From assembly GCA_905221605.1 (NCBI GenBank), contig CAJNDS010002168.1, positions 622,233 through 686,232 on the forward strand: a DNA stretch of 64,000 nt, in the 5' to 3' direction. Positions 1 through 10,494 of this stretch are shown piece by piece. Made by a program: the position numbers and the translations under genes. Under the pieces are notes generated by a model. It saw only the letters and a list, made by a program, of their open reading frames with translations, ran no database searches and was not told where the DNA came from. How positions within the stretch are numbered: the first letter of the stretch is position 1; each line of letters starts with the position of its first letter. The DNA comes from Symbiodinium natans. Its lineage: Eukaryota; Sar; Dinophyceae; Suessiales; Symbiodiniaceae.

Positions 1-249
1 AGGTTCTTTTAATTTACCAGGTCGCAGGCTGCTCAAGGAATGACGCAACAAGCCAGATACCGGAATCTTGGGGGCTATTGTACTATAATTATACAGGGAC
101 CCTAAGGGAATACTATGAGTAAGTCTTCCGACCCCTATATGGGCCAGTAAAGAAGGGCATAAAGGGGCTCTAGGGTTCTCACTGGAGCCCCTGCCTCCAC
201 ATGCCCATTGCGCGCCGCCCACATGAGCGGCGTTCGCCTCGGGGGTGTG

Positions 250-2440
250 GAATAATTAGGGTTCAGGGTTCAGGGTTCAGGGTTTAGGGTTTAGGGTTTA
301 GGGTTTGGGTTTAAGGTTTAGGGTTTAGGGTCTCCTGAACCCTGAAGCAAAACCCCTGAATTCAGGAAGCTGCCTCAGACACTAGGCCCTAAGCCCTAGA
401 AACCCTAAACCCCAAACCACAACCTAAACGAGACTAAAAAGGCTGAACCCCCGAACCACACGACATAAACCCTTCCCAGGCCAACCTACTCCTACATCCT
501 AGACCCTGAACCCTGAAACGCTACCCAACACCGACACCCTATACACCCTAAACCCCCAAACCCCCTGAAGCCTAAATCCTATACACCCTGAACCCTGCTC
601 TGTGCCAAACTTGAGGGGCTGCGGCTTAGCTTGAAAAAAAGCCCAAGCATTGCAACGCCCGAACGCATGCCGGAAGCCTAACCCTGCACCCTAACAGGAT
701 TCTCGGGGGTTAGGGTTCAGCGGCCTAAACCTCAAACAACACACCCTAAACCCTTAAACCTAGACCCTGAACCCTTAAAACCACACCCTAAGACCCTGAG
801 ACCCTAAGATCCTAAGACCCTAAGACCCTAAGACCCTAAGACCCTAAGACCCTAAAACCCTAAAACCCTAAACCCCTAGAACCCTAAAACCCTAAAACCC
901 TAAAACCCTAAAACCCTAAAAACCCTAAAACCCTAAAACCCTAAAACCCTAAACTCTGAACCCAAAATCAAAACCCTAAACCCTTACACCCTGGATCTTA
1001 AACCCTGAACCCTACACCCGTAAACCCTAAACCCATGAACCCCCATAAACGCTTGAACCCTTAAACCCTTAAACGCTTCAACCCCAAAACCTTGAAACCC
1101 TTAAAATCCTTGAACCCTTAAACGCTTCAACCACAAGCCCTTGAACCCTTAAACCCTTAAACGCTTCAACCACAAACCCTAAACCCCAAACCCCAAACCC
1201 CAAACCCTAAACCCTAAACCCTAAACCCTAAACCAGGCGGCAGGTCTTTGTTCCTCGTGTCGACTCCCGCCGAAAGCTCCTCGAATGCTCTGAGAGGGAG
1301 GAGCCCCCCTGTAGGGTTTAGGGTTTAGGGTTTGGGGTCTGGGGTTTAGGGTTTGGGGTTTGGGGTTTCGGGTTTAGGGATTAGGGTTTAGGGCTTGAAT
1401 TAGGGCTAGGGTTTGGGGTTTAGGGTTGAGGGACACATCGGCGCAAGAGCTGTGCAAGACAAAGCAAACAACTACGACCCGCAGCATACCTGCAAAGCCC
1501 CACCCTAAACCCTAAACCCTAAACCCTAAACCCTAAACCCTAAACCCTAAACCCTAAACCCTAAACCCTAAACCCTAAACCCTAAACCCTAAACCCTAAA
1601 CCCTAAACCCCAAGACCGACACTTCAGCCAAAAGCACCCCACAAGCTCAAGCTGAAACCCTAATTCCTGAACCTTAAACTGTAACCCTAAACCCTAAACC
1701 CTAAACCCTAAACCCTGAACCCTGAACCCTAAACCCTAAATCCCAAGCCCTACGAAGTCCAGAAGCGCCGAGACGACACCGAGATCGCCACGGCCGGCGG
1801 CGTAGTGCAACGCAGTCAGGCCGTTCTTGTCCACCTCCACGGTTTAGGGTTTAGGGTTTAGGGTTTAGGGTTTAGGGTTTAGGGTTTAGGGTTTAGGGTT
1901 TAGGGCTTAGGGTTTAGGGTAAGGTTCCAAGTTATATAACCCTTATTTGCACCAATAAGAATCCCCATAAGCAAGCATGGTTCCACCCTCAGAGTGATCG
2001 GGGGTTCGGGTTTGGGGCTTGGGGTTCAGACTGCTAGGCACGGATTTGGTGGATTAAGCGCTTAAACCCAACACCCGAAACCCTACAGGGATTCCTTAGG
2101 GCTTGAAAGCCTTGCAGGGTTTACAGTCAGGGTTTTTTCCATGAGTCAAAAACACACACTTGCCAAGAGGACTCTGACTCTCGGTTGCCCTAAACCCCTA
2201 AACCCCTAAACCCCTAAACCCTAAACCCTAAACCCTAAACCCTAAACCCCAAACCCTAAACCCTAAACCCTAAACCCCAAACCCTAAACCCTTAACCCAG
2301 AACCGATCTTTCGGAGCAGGCCTCCTGGTCCGGGTCCAGCTGTCCTGCAGGCGCGCAGCGGCGGCGGATGACATCCTCAGCGGAGAGGTCCTAGTATCCA
2401 GGGTTTAGGGTTTCGGGTTTAGGGTTTAGGGTTTAGGGAT
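250..2440. repeat. Alternating CCCTAAA and TTTAGGG tracts around ankyrin exons
   Basis: TTTAGGG at 255-330, 1313-1430, 1841-1925, 2400-2438; CCCTAAA, partly decayed (CCCTAAG, CCCTAAAA, CCTTAAA), at 330-590, 722-1233, 1501-1612, 1660-1750, 2180-2295. The exons lie in the gaps. Confidence 0.95.
616..677 (-). CDS. Possible further exon of the ankyrin-type gene
   Basis: An acceptor (GGTTAG|GC) at 677 takes up the one-base remainder left by exon 1234-1279 and opens a frame reading FRHAFGRCNAWAFFQAK. The 3' border is not clear; GC donors are possible near 630 and 616. A similar open stretch lies at 172-245, with a GTGAGA donor. No stop codon that would end the gene was identified before the window edge. 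Confidence 0.3.
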
Positions 2441-3779
2441 GCAGGTGACCAGTAAAGTGGTGTCGTTCATATCTGAGGCAGCGCCCGCTCCATGTGGCAA
2501 GGATCTAAGGCCTTACTTGCTGCTTCTATGGCACCCTCTGCCTAGACATACAAATAAGCAGGATGTAAGGAGCAGAACTGCAGGTCATGATGTGAGGTCA
2601 GATTGCTGCACACAGAGAAAACTACACATTTGCGTTGTCATTGTTGGTGTAAGTCCCGATATGGGAGGCACTTGTACGTGCCTCGGAAGGTACCATGTAA
2701 GTTGCGCGGATCGGAATACCATATAAGCACCATGTAAGCGCCATGTAACCACGATAGAAGCACACCATGTGGTAAGAACTAAACAGCGCTACAGTATGTG
2801 AGCACCGTGTGTGCACTATGTAAACACCATGTAAGCACAACGTAAGCACCAAGTGAGCAATATGCAAGCACTTGAAGCACAATGTAAAACAACCCGGGCA
2901 TTCCCTTGTGTTGGGCACACCTGGTTCCGAACACCCCGACTGATGAAGACCTCCCAACTACTGCCCACATGCGCAGACAGCTTGTCTTACATGTGAGCCT
3001 TGAATGGCGGAGCTTTGCCTGCACAGTCATGACACCAGATTACCGGTCACCAGCAGCTGGCTTGAATGAAATCAATCCCTTACCCTAAACCCTCTGCCTT
3101 TTTCAGCCCTTTCAGCCCTAATTAAACCTTGTGGAGGAAAAAGGGGGAGGGAGAGGGGGGGGGGGGGGGGGGGGGGGGGGGGTTGTGGTTTTTTGTTTTT
3201 TTTGCGGTTTGCGGTTTGCGGTTTGCGGTTGAGGGTTTATGGCTCCGGGCTTAGGGTTAAGACTTGCTGCGAGCCTAGGTGGTGCTCTGCCAGGTGGTAT
3301 CGCTTCAAGACGGTGAGGCGCATACATAGGGGGAGGGTTTAGGGTTTAGGGTTTAGGGTTCAGGGTTCAGGGTTTAGGGTTTCGGGGTTTAGGGTAAAAT
3401 TAAACAAGCTCAATAACGATAATCGGCAAAGGGACCCTGCTAAAGCTACAAAGATGTAATCGCATAGTCGACCAGCCCCTTAAACCCTAAACCCTAAACC
3501 CTAAACCCTAAACCCTAAACCCTAAACCCTAAACCCTAAACCCTCAAACTCCAACCGTGACATGGGTACTGTTCTCCATCAGGGTCCCTTCTGGGGTCCC
3601 CTCATATAGTAGACCAGCCTTAAACATAAAGGACCCCAAAAGGAACCCTTAGGTTTAGGGTTTAGGGTTTAGGGTTTCGGGTTTCGGGTTTCGGGTTTCG
3701 GGTTACTACCCACGTACCAAAAGTGCAGCCAGGCGGCAGTGTTCCCATGCTGTGCAGCATGCAGCAGGGACTGCGGATC
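1234..3779 (-). CDS. Ankyrin-repeat exons (3' part of the minus-strand gene)
   Basis: Seen: exons 3714-3779, 3264-3302, 2991-3018, 2450-2472, 2304-2390, 1754-1834, 1617-1651, 1435-1489 and 1234-1279 join in frame. The exon 1754-1834 reads KNGLTALHYAAGRGDLGVVS, a clear ankyrin repeat (TALHxAA then a helix and ALL). SLLHAAQHGNTAAWLH (3714-3779), YAAGRSCLLCLAQLLRR (1435-1489) and AGVDTRNKDLPP (1234-1279) look like parts of further repeats. Known: ankyrin repeats bind protein partners; the partner is unknown. Intron 1490-1616 consists almost wholly of TTTAGGG units, and the intron after 1234 starts G|GTTTAGGG. Exon 2991-3018 has a canonical GTAAGA donor. A later exon may lie at 616-677. Confidence rests on the ankyrin match and on phase continuity over nine exons. 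Confidence 0.65.
2690..2890. repeat. Degenerate CACCATGTAAG repeat
   Basis: About fifteen diverged 11-13 bp copies (CACCATGTAAGC, CACTATGTAAAC, CACAACGTAAGC) in an intron of the ankyrin-type gene. The small ORFs here follow the repeat. Confidence 0.75.
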
Positions 3780-4732
3780 CTGGGGTTGAAACTGGACACC
3801 TAGGGTTTAGGGCTATTTGGGGTTAGCTAGGGTGTTTTAGGGCTAGTCGGGGCCATTTAGGGATAGTGAGGGTTATTAGGGTTTTAGTTAGGGTTATTTC
3901 GGGATATCTGGGGTTAGGTAGGGCTTAATGGATTTGTGGTATAGGGCCTAGCTTTTTGAGTTTCAGTGGAGTTCGTGGAGCGCATGTAAGAAAGTTTGCC
4001 GTGGGGATTAAAATGTGTTGCTGCAACACTGGTCCCGGGTTCCACCCTCACTCCAAAAAATGCTTAAAATTCAATCGGGCTCCCGATATGCGTACTACAG
4101 CTTGGAAGATTCAATCTAACCCGGGAAAAGCAAAGTTCTTGCTTCTTCTTATGTATATCTAGAGCAGAAACTCGACAAAACCGTGTTCACTTGGCAGCCC
4201 AATAACCACATCATAATAAGGGCGCCCTTTTTGGGGTTGGGTACTTGAGAAGGAACCTTGAACCAAACAAGGGGAAAAGGGTACTGCTGGGATACCAAGT
4301 TTAGCGCGCAGGAACCACTAGGGGTGGGGGATCCTCAGGGAGCAGCGATAGACAAAGGTAGCTAAGTTGCGGGTTTGCTGGGAGGTTCAAGGATGGTTAG
4401 TTATAAGTGGGGCTAGAAGGAAGGTAACTATAGCTACCACTGGTTAAAGCCTTACTTAGGGTACTTACATCCCTACATATGACTACCCATGAACCTCCAA
4501 GTAGGGTTTAGGCCTTAGCAGGCACTTAGCTTAACCCCTGGCCTGCAAACAAAAGTGAATAGGGGCACCACGCGACCTAGTGAACACATGAACCCGTAGT
4601 ATCGGGGCCTAGATAACTATAGGGCTTTGGGGGGGGGGGGGGGGGGTATTATCGAATTGCTTTTAAGGGACCACAAGAGAATATGATTAGTTATTCCGAC
4701 CCCTATAGTAAGCCCTTACCCCTTGCCCTCAC

Positions 4733-7700
4733 GAAAGGGTCAGCATGCTTCTTGGAAGCATGTTGCGCCTACAAAACAACGGCAAAAACAAAAAAACGAC
4801 TGGAGCTCTAAATCCTAACCCTAAACCCTAAACCCTAAACCCTACACCCAAAACCCTACAGCCCGCATGCTTGCTGAGCTTCCCGTCCGTCCACCACAAA
4901 CTGCTGCAAGTCACGTCGCCCCGGTCCCAGGTACCTCTTCAGCATGTACACGGCCGGTTTTAGGGTTTCAAGGGTTAAGGCAAGGCTCCAGAAGCCCCAA
5001 AAACCCAAACCCCAAAAGCCAAACTCTAAAGCCCGAACCCCTAGGCCTTGAACCTTTCAGCCCCAAGCGCCCCTCCAAAACAATAGGACCTTGGACAAAA
5101 ACTCCAAGATTTGGCCCATGAAAAGGTCGCCTGGAAGTTGTTGTTCCGGCTTTTGTTCTGGTGACAACCCCTTACCCGCCTTTACTAATTACCCCGGCCA
5201 CACACACACCAAAGATTTACATTAAGCCCTCAGCCGTAAACCCTCCAAAGACCAAGCCCTAAAACTTGTAACTTGACAATGGGGGGATACACGAATGATT
5301 GTGGAACCCTTCCCTTATTTATGACTCTAGGCAGCTACAGGCTCCTAACTACCTTTTCTAGGGTCGGAATCCCCTTATATACTAACCCAAGAAGGAACTA
5401 CGCAGGAGCCTTCAGGTACACCCTAAACCCTAAACCCCAAACCTCAAACCCCAAAACCCTAAAACCCAAAAACCCTAAAACCCCAAAAACCCAAAGCCCT
5501 AAACCCCAAAACCCCAAAACCCCAAAACCCCAAAACCCTAAAACCCTAAAACCCTAAACCCTAAACCTCAAAACCCTAAAACTCTAAAACCCTAAAACCC
5601 TAAACCCCAGCACCTCTGTGTTGCTGGTGCTTGCGCTGTGCTCCCCTTCCCAAGGACCTTGGCTGCGCCAGGCTTTACATGGCCAGTCAAAGCCTCTAGG
5701 GGTTTGGGGTTTGGGGTTTAGGGTTGAGGGTTTAGGGTTTAGGGGTTAGCGGCTTGTAGGGCTTGTAAGGTTTGTAGGGTTTGCAGGGTTTGCAGGGTTT
5801 GTAGGGTCTGTAGGGTTTGTAGGGTTTGTAGGGTTGGTAGGGTTTGTAGGGTTGGTAGGGTTCAGGGTTTAGGGTTTAGAGGGTTGAGGGTTTATAGGGC
5901 TTACAGAATTGTAGGGTTTACAGGGTTTATAGGGTTTGTAAGGTTTATCGGGCTGAGGGCTCTATAGGGTCTACAGGGTTTAGGGTTTGGAGGGTTTGCA
6001 GCTCTTTGCTTTACTTGGACCCTAAATCCTCTGTGGTGCTTTACTACTATTTGCTTAAGAACCCGACAAGAACAAAAACAGATAGTAATCCCTGTATTTC
6101 CCTTAATAAGGAAGAATATGTTGTGTTTTTTTCTGGGTTCTTAAGCAATTGGTAGTTTACTGTAACCAATACGGTAATCCCTATATTTCCTTTAATGAGG
6201 AAGAGGGGCTTAGGGTTTGGGGTTTTAGGGCTTAGCCCTCCAGAGCCGAGCCCGAGACCCTGAACTTTTCATCCATGAGCCCGAGACCGCAAGCAACCCA
6301 ATGCCTTGGTTTAGGGTTTAGGGTTTAGGGTTTAGGGTTTAGGGTTTAGGCTTTAGGGTTTAGGCTTTAGGGTTTAGGCTTTAGGGTCAAGATTCAGGGC
6401 CTAGGGTTTAGGGTTTAGGGTTTGGGGTTTAAGGTCAAGATTTAGGGTTTAGGGTTTCTGGTTTACAGGGTTTCGGGTTTGGGGACCCTAGCCCCCTCAT
6501 CAAAACAAGCTTAAACCAGAAGCCCTCTTACTCCAGGCGTGCCAGCCGTTTCAGGCTTCGGGTTTAGGGTTGATTTAGGGTTTGGGGTTTAGGTCTTAGG
6601 CTTTAGGGTTGGGGTCTAAAGGCTACAGTCAGGGTTTGGGGTGTGACCCTAAACCCTAAATCCTTGCACCCTAAACCCTAAACCCTAAACCCTAAACCCC
6701 AAACCCTAAACCCTAAACCCTATCCGGCTTTAGGGCACCCAAACCTTGGGCCTCTCGCAGAGTCTGATAGCCAGGCGAGGTTAGTGTGGTTGTGAACCAC
6801 ACGTAAAGGACCCTAAGCCCTAAATAATAGGGTTTAGGGCTTAGGGCTTAGGGCTTCGGGCTTAGGGCTTAGGGCTTAGGGTTTAGGGTTAGGGCTTAGG
6901 GCCTAAGGTTTAGGGTTTAGGGTTTAGGGTTTAGGGTTTAGGGTTTAGGGTTTAGGGTTTAGGGTTTAGGGTTTAGGGTTTAGGGGTAGCTGCATGGTCC
7001 CTTAGTAGGGGCCCCGGAATGGGGACCTCCTACATACGCCTTGTATGGCCTATGAAACCAAAGGGCCCCCACTTCAGAATCCTTAAAAAAAGGTCAGGGG
7101 CCATATTCAGGGACCATGTACTTACCCTTTGCGCTTGAAGCCCCCCAAACCCTAAACCCTAAACCCTAAACCCTAAACCCTAAACCCTAAACCCTAAACC
7201 CTTCTAAGCCCTGAACTCCAAAAGGGGGGCCCGAACTTACTTGAGGGCCAGGGCCAGGGGCCCGTAGTCTCCCAGTTAATCAAAATATTTGCTCCCCTGA
7301 ACGGTTTAGGGATTTTGGGGTTTAGGGTGTAGGGTTAGGGTTTAGGGTTTAGGGTTTAGGGTTTAGGGTTTAGGGTTTAGGGTTTAGGGTTTAGGGTTTA
7401 GGGTTTAGGGTTAGGGTTTAGGGTTTAGGGTTTAGGGTTTAGGGGGTTTAGGTTTTAGGTTTAGGGTTTAGGTTTAGGGGTTAGGGTTTAGGTTTAGGGG
7501 GTTTAGGGTTTAGGGTTTAGGGTTTAGGGTTTAGGGTTTAGGGTTTAGGGTTTAGGGTTTAGGGTTTAGGGTTTAGGGTTTAGGTTAGGGTTTAGGGTTT
7601 AGGGTTTAGGGTTTAGGGTTTAGGGTTTAGGGTTTAGGGTTTAGGGTTTAGGGTTTAGGGTTTAGGGTTTAGGGTTTAGGGTTCCTATGATCTCCTTACA

Positions 7701-9950
7701 AGCAAAGATCAACCCCCACCCTCAGGTGTCCACGGCCGAAGCACTCTACGAACTTCTTCGGCGGCTTCTGCGATGGACGGGTATGCATCGAAGAAGGCCA
7801 CAGCACCATCAGCTCCTGTAAGCCAGATTACTAGCCAGGTACTAGGGTTTAGGGTTTAGGGTTTAGGTTTTATTGTTTAGGGTTACCGCACAAAGCTTTG
7901 GGGTTTACGTTTAGGGCTTGGGGCCTTTGAAAAGTGGGGGTGGGCCTTTAATACTTAACTATACCAACTGTAGTTACTTGGAACCAAACCAATTGTTCCG
8001 GAATCCCAACTCAAACATCCCCACTAATTAACATACATAATTGCAACTAAGAGCCAACCCCCCCTGCGGTTGAACATCGCACTCCCGAAAACAATTACTC
8101 ACCAAACGCCTGAATTGTGGTGGTCATCGGCTGCCGAGCAAGCATAGTAGAGATGCTATGGGGATCTACGGAATGAGGGGTAAAGAGGCTTCCTACTACA
8201 GAATGAGGGGTAAGGAGGATTCCTACTACTTGGGGTCTACATTGGTGGTCCCTGATTAGATGCATACCAAAAAAAGTATATGGAGGTGTACGAAATGAGG
8301 GGTGCAATCTTGGGGTCCTTCTCATAGAGAGGATTCCTACTATTTGGGGGTCTATATTGGTGGTCCCTTATTCTCGTAAACTCCCATGTATGTATGTATG
8401 TGGGCGTAGCAGTCCTTCAAATGCACTGACGAAGATTCAGGTTGTCATCACTGCCTCCCCCACCCCCCGCTTCCCGCGGAGATGTCCTGCAAGTCCAATG
8501 TTGAAGGCCGCTTCCTCGGAAGAGCGCACTCCAGGCATCTGATATTCGAGTCTAACCATAGACCCCCAACCCTAAACCCCTAAACTCACCTTGCGGTTCC
8601 CTTGTACGAAATGCCCCCTCTACATTTAGGGACGATGCCCAAGAGGCGATCATCTAAAGGACTGGCCATCTGCTGTCTACAAAGAGGCGGGTGTAGGGTT
8701 TAGGGCTAATTTAGGGCTCAGAGTCTGTAAGTTGAAGTTGGGCAGTTAAGTGCAATAACGGAAGCTGGATGGCAGTGGTCCCGAACGAACGGAACTCTCT
8801 GTGTAGGGCGTAGGGCTTTAAGTTTCGGGCGACTGGGCCAAACTCCCGCTGCCTGCAACTATCTTCCCCTTAGAACCATGAACAAACAAAATGTACAACT
8901 CCTGTTGGGTTGTAGTGGTTCGTTCTGGGGTTTAGTTTGGGGCTTTGGGTTTAAGGTTCAGGCTTTATAGAGTTTAGATTTTAAGGCATGGGCTCACCAA
9001 TGGAACCCAGGAGTTTTTGAGATGCTTGGGGTTTTTGTTTAGAGTTTAAGGTTCAGGTTCCGTATACTAACATTCCTTCATAGGGAGTATAATAGGCGGG
9101 GGTACTATCATCCCTAGCAAGGACTGTTAGTATAGGGGGGAACATCCCAAAGTTTAGGGTTTAGATGATGTAGGATATACTTGGAGGTTCGTGGGTAGTT
9201 TTAGTGGGGGTATAAGTAACGTAACTGTAACTATAGCTGGTTATAACCTTGTTTGGGATGCTTACACCCCTACTTATAACTGCCCATGAACCCTCAAGTA
9301 CCCTAAACCCTAAACTCTAAACCCCTAAGCCCGAAACAAAAAAGGTTCAGGGCTTGGGTGTCAGGGCACAAGCCGTCCCACGAGAGTTGTCGCACTGAGC
9401 GAGTCCAGGCCGACGTCCATCAGAGCCTGATCCTTGGAGCCGCGAAAACTGAAAAACCAAGGGTTTAGGGTTTAGGTTTTAGGGTTTATGGTTTGGGGTT
9501 TCGGGTTTGGGGTTTAGAACCATGGGAATGTGACCTAGAGAACCATATCGAGGTTTGCCATAGGGCGACGATGCAAAAAACGGGTCAAAGGGTTTGACGA
9601 CTCTTCGCAAGGTTGTTGACCAATACAACTGAGAGTTTTGGGAATCCTGAACCCGATAAACCAAAATCCCAATCCTGCAACCCCACACTCAAACCCTAAA
9701 TCCTGCAACCCCAAACCCTACACCCTAACTCCTGTAAGCCCAAACCCTAAACCCTAAACCCTAAACCCTAAACCCTAAACCCTAAACCCTAAACCCTAAA
9801 CCCTAAACCCTAAACCCTAAACCCTAAACCCTAAACCCTAAACCCTAAACCCTAAACCCTAAACTAAACCCTAAATCCTATAACCCTATAACCCCAAACC
9901 CTGAACAAATCTGTGCTGAGGATCCCCGGAACTTGCAAATGCCTCGAACA
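4733..9950 (-). CDS. Middle exons of the same minus-strand gene, with one carrier-protein-like stretch
   Basis: Seen: fourteen exons joining in phase: 9900-9950, 9607-9646, 9374-9448, 8595-8676, 8452-8538, 8103-8130, 7720-7815, 7241-7291, 6745-6763, 6532-6555, 6237-6259, 5614-5695, 4860-4934, 4733-4768. The first takes up phase from 10495. Donors include GT, GC (8595, 9374, 6237) and probably GA (9607). The 8452/8130 intron has a repeated GATGACNACC at both ends. Residues read LMDVGLDSLSATTLVGR (9374-9448), which resembles the serine loop of acyl carrier domains (GLDSL); this may be chance because the neighbouring exons do not look like a polyketide synthase. Other stretches: FFDAYPSIAEAAEEVRRVLR and ALTGHVKPGAAKVLGKG. 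Introns carry telomeric tracts and inverted-repeat elements. The link to 3779 is unresolved (phase mismatch), so an exon may be missing between 3800 and 4700. Confidence 0.5.
7300..7682 (+). repeat. Longest TTTAGGG tract
   Basis: About 380 bp of TTTAGGG, mostly perfect, with a degenerate stretch at 7441-7505 (TTAGGTTTAGGGG variants). Lies in the intron between exons 7720-7815 and 7241-7291 of the minus-strand gene. Confidence 0.95.
8140..8375. repeat. Degenerate direct repeats in an intron
   Basis: GGAATGAGGGGTAAAGAGG occurs with variants three times and TTCCTACTACTTGGGGTCTA with TATTGGTGGTCCCT twice. They fill the intron between exons 8452-8538 and 8103-8130. Confidence 0.7.
9186..9300. mobile_element. 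Inverted-repeat element family 5 (TTGGAGGTTCATGGGTAG)
   Basis: Left end TTGGAGGTTCGTGGGTAG, right end CTGCCCATGAACCCTCAAG. Other copies 4381-4505 and, more decayed, 38000-38070 and 54490-54600; only the right end occurs at 63200-63225. The core contains GTAACTATAGCT. Confidence 0.65.
9726..9870 (-). repeat. CCCTAAA tract
   Basis: About 20 near-perfect units (TTTAGGG on the minus strand). Other pure C-strand tracts: 32935-33028, 33784-33852, 38344-38418, 41418-41553, 42174-42257, 46110-46190, 60904-61005. Pure G-strand tracts: 6905-6985, 18245-18297, 28775-28850, 58548-58667. Confidence 0.95.
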
Positions 9951-10089
9951 CTGGACTCAAGAGGATTTAAGGCTTAGGGTTTAGAGTTGAGGGTTGAGGG
10001 TGGCCCAAGAGTAACCTACGACCTAGGAATAAAACGGGTACCCTATTTGATCTAAACAAGCTTGAAAATAAGGGCCTCTGGTTCCTAGA

Positions 10090-10256
10090 AAAGCCCCCAC
10101 CCCACCCCCCCCCCCCCCACCCGCCCCCCCCCCACCCCCCCCCCCCCCCCCACCCCCCCCCCCCCACCCACCCCCCCCCACCCCCCCCCCCCCCCACCCC
10201 CCCCCCCCCCCCCCACCCCCCCCCCCCCCCCACCCCCCCCCCCACCCGCCCCCCCC

Positions 10257-10290
<34 letters not shown>

Positions 10291-10292
10291 AC
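10090..10292. repeat. 200-bp C-run with interspersed A
   Basis: Almost only C with single A or G every 5-30 bases. Glycine-rich ORFs across it are artefacts. Shorter C or G runs lie at 3160-3182, 4628-4646, 10354-10370, 14010-14033, 21768-21821, 24235-24250, 30487-30507, 47805-47823 and 62978-62992; several precede acceptors or follow donors. Confidence 0.9.
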
Positions 10293-10494
10293 GCCGCTGC
10301 ACTAAACTTAAACCAACATCCTTAACTTGACATTAGAAACCCCAATAGATTCTCCCCCCCCCCCCCCCCCAGATTCAGAGTTCAGGGCGTTTATGCGCTA
10401 CCAAAACCGGGCACACCCTAAACCCTGAACTTTAGACCCTAAACCCTAAACCCCAAACCCCTTAAGCCCTAAACCCCAAATCCCGAACCCATAC

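Noticed and set aside
4744-4762. CATGCTTC-TTG-GAAGCATG hairpin as a terminator
   Set aside because: It falls inside a probable exon (4733-4768) of a eukaryotic gene; no reason to call a bacterial-type terminator.
5400-5560. ORFs reading NPKPQTLNPKP and GFRVQGLGFRV
   Set aside because: These are translations of CCCTAAA and TTTAGGG tracts; they occur wherever a tract stays in frame and are not proteins.
9967-10302. Glycine-rich ORFs of 89-111 codons
   Set aside because: Pure translation of a C-run with few interruptions.
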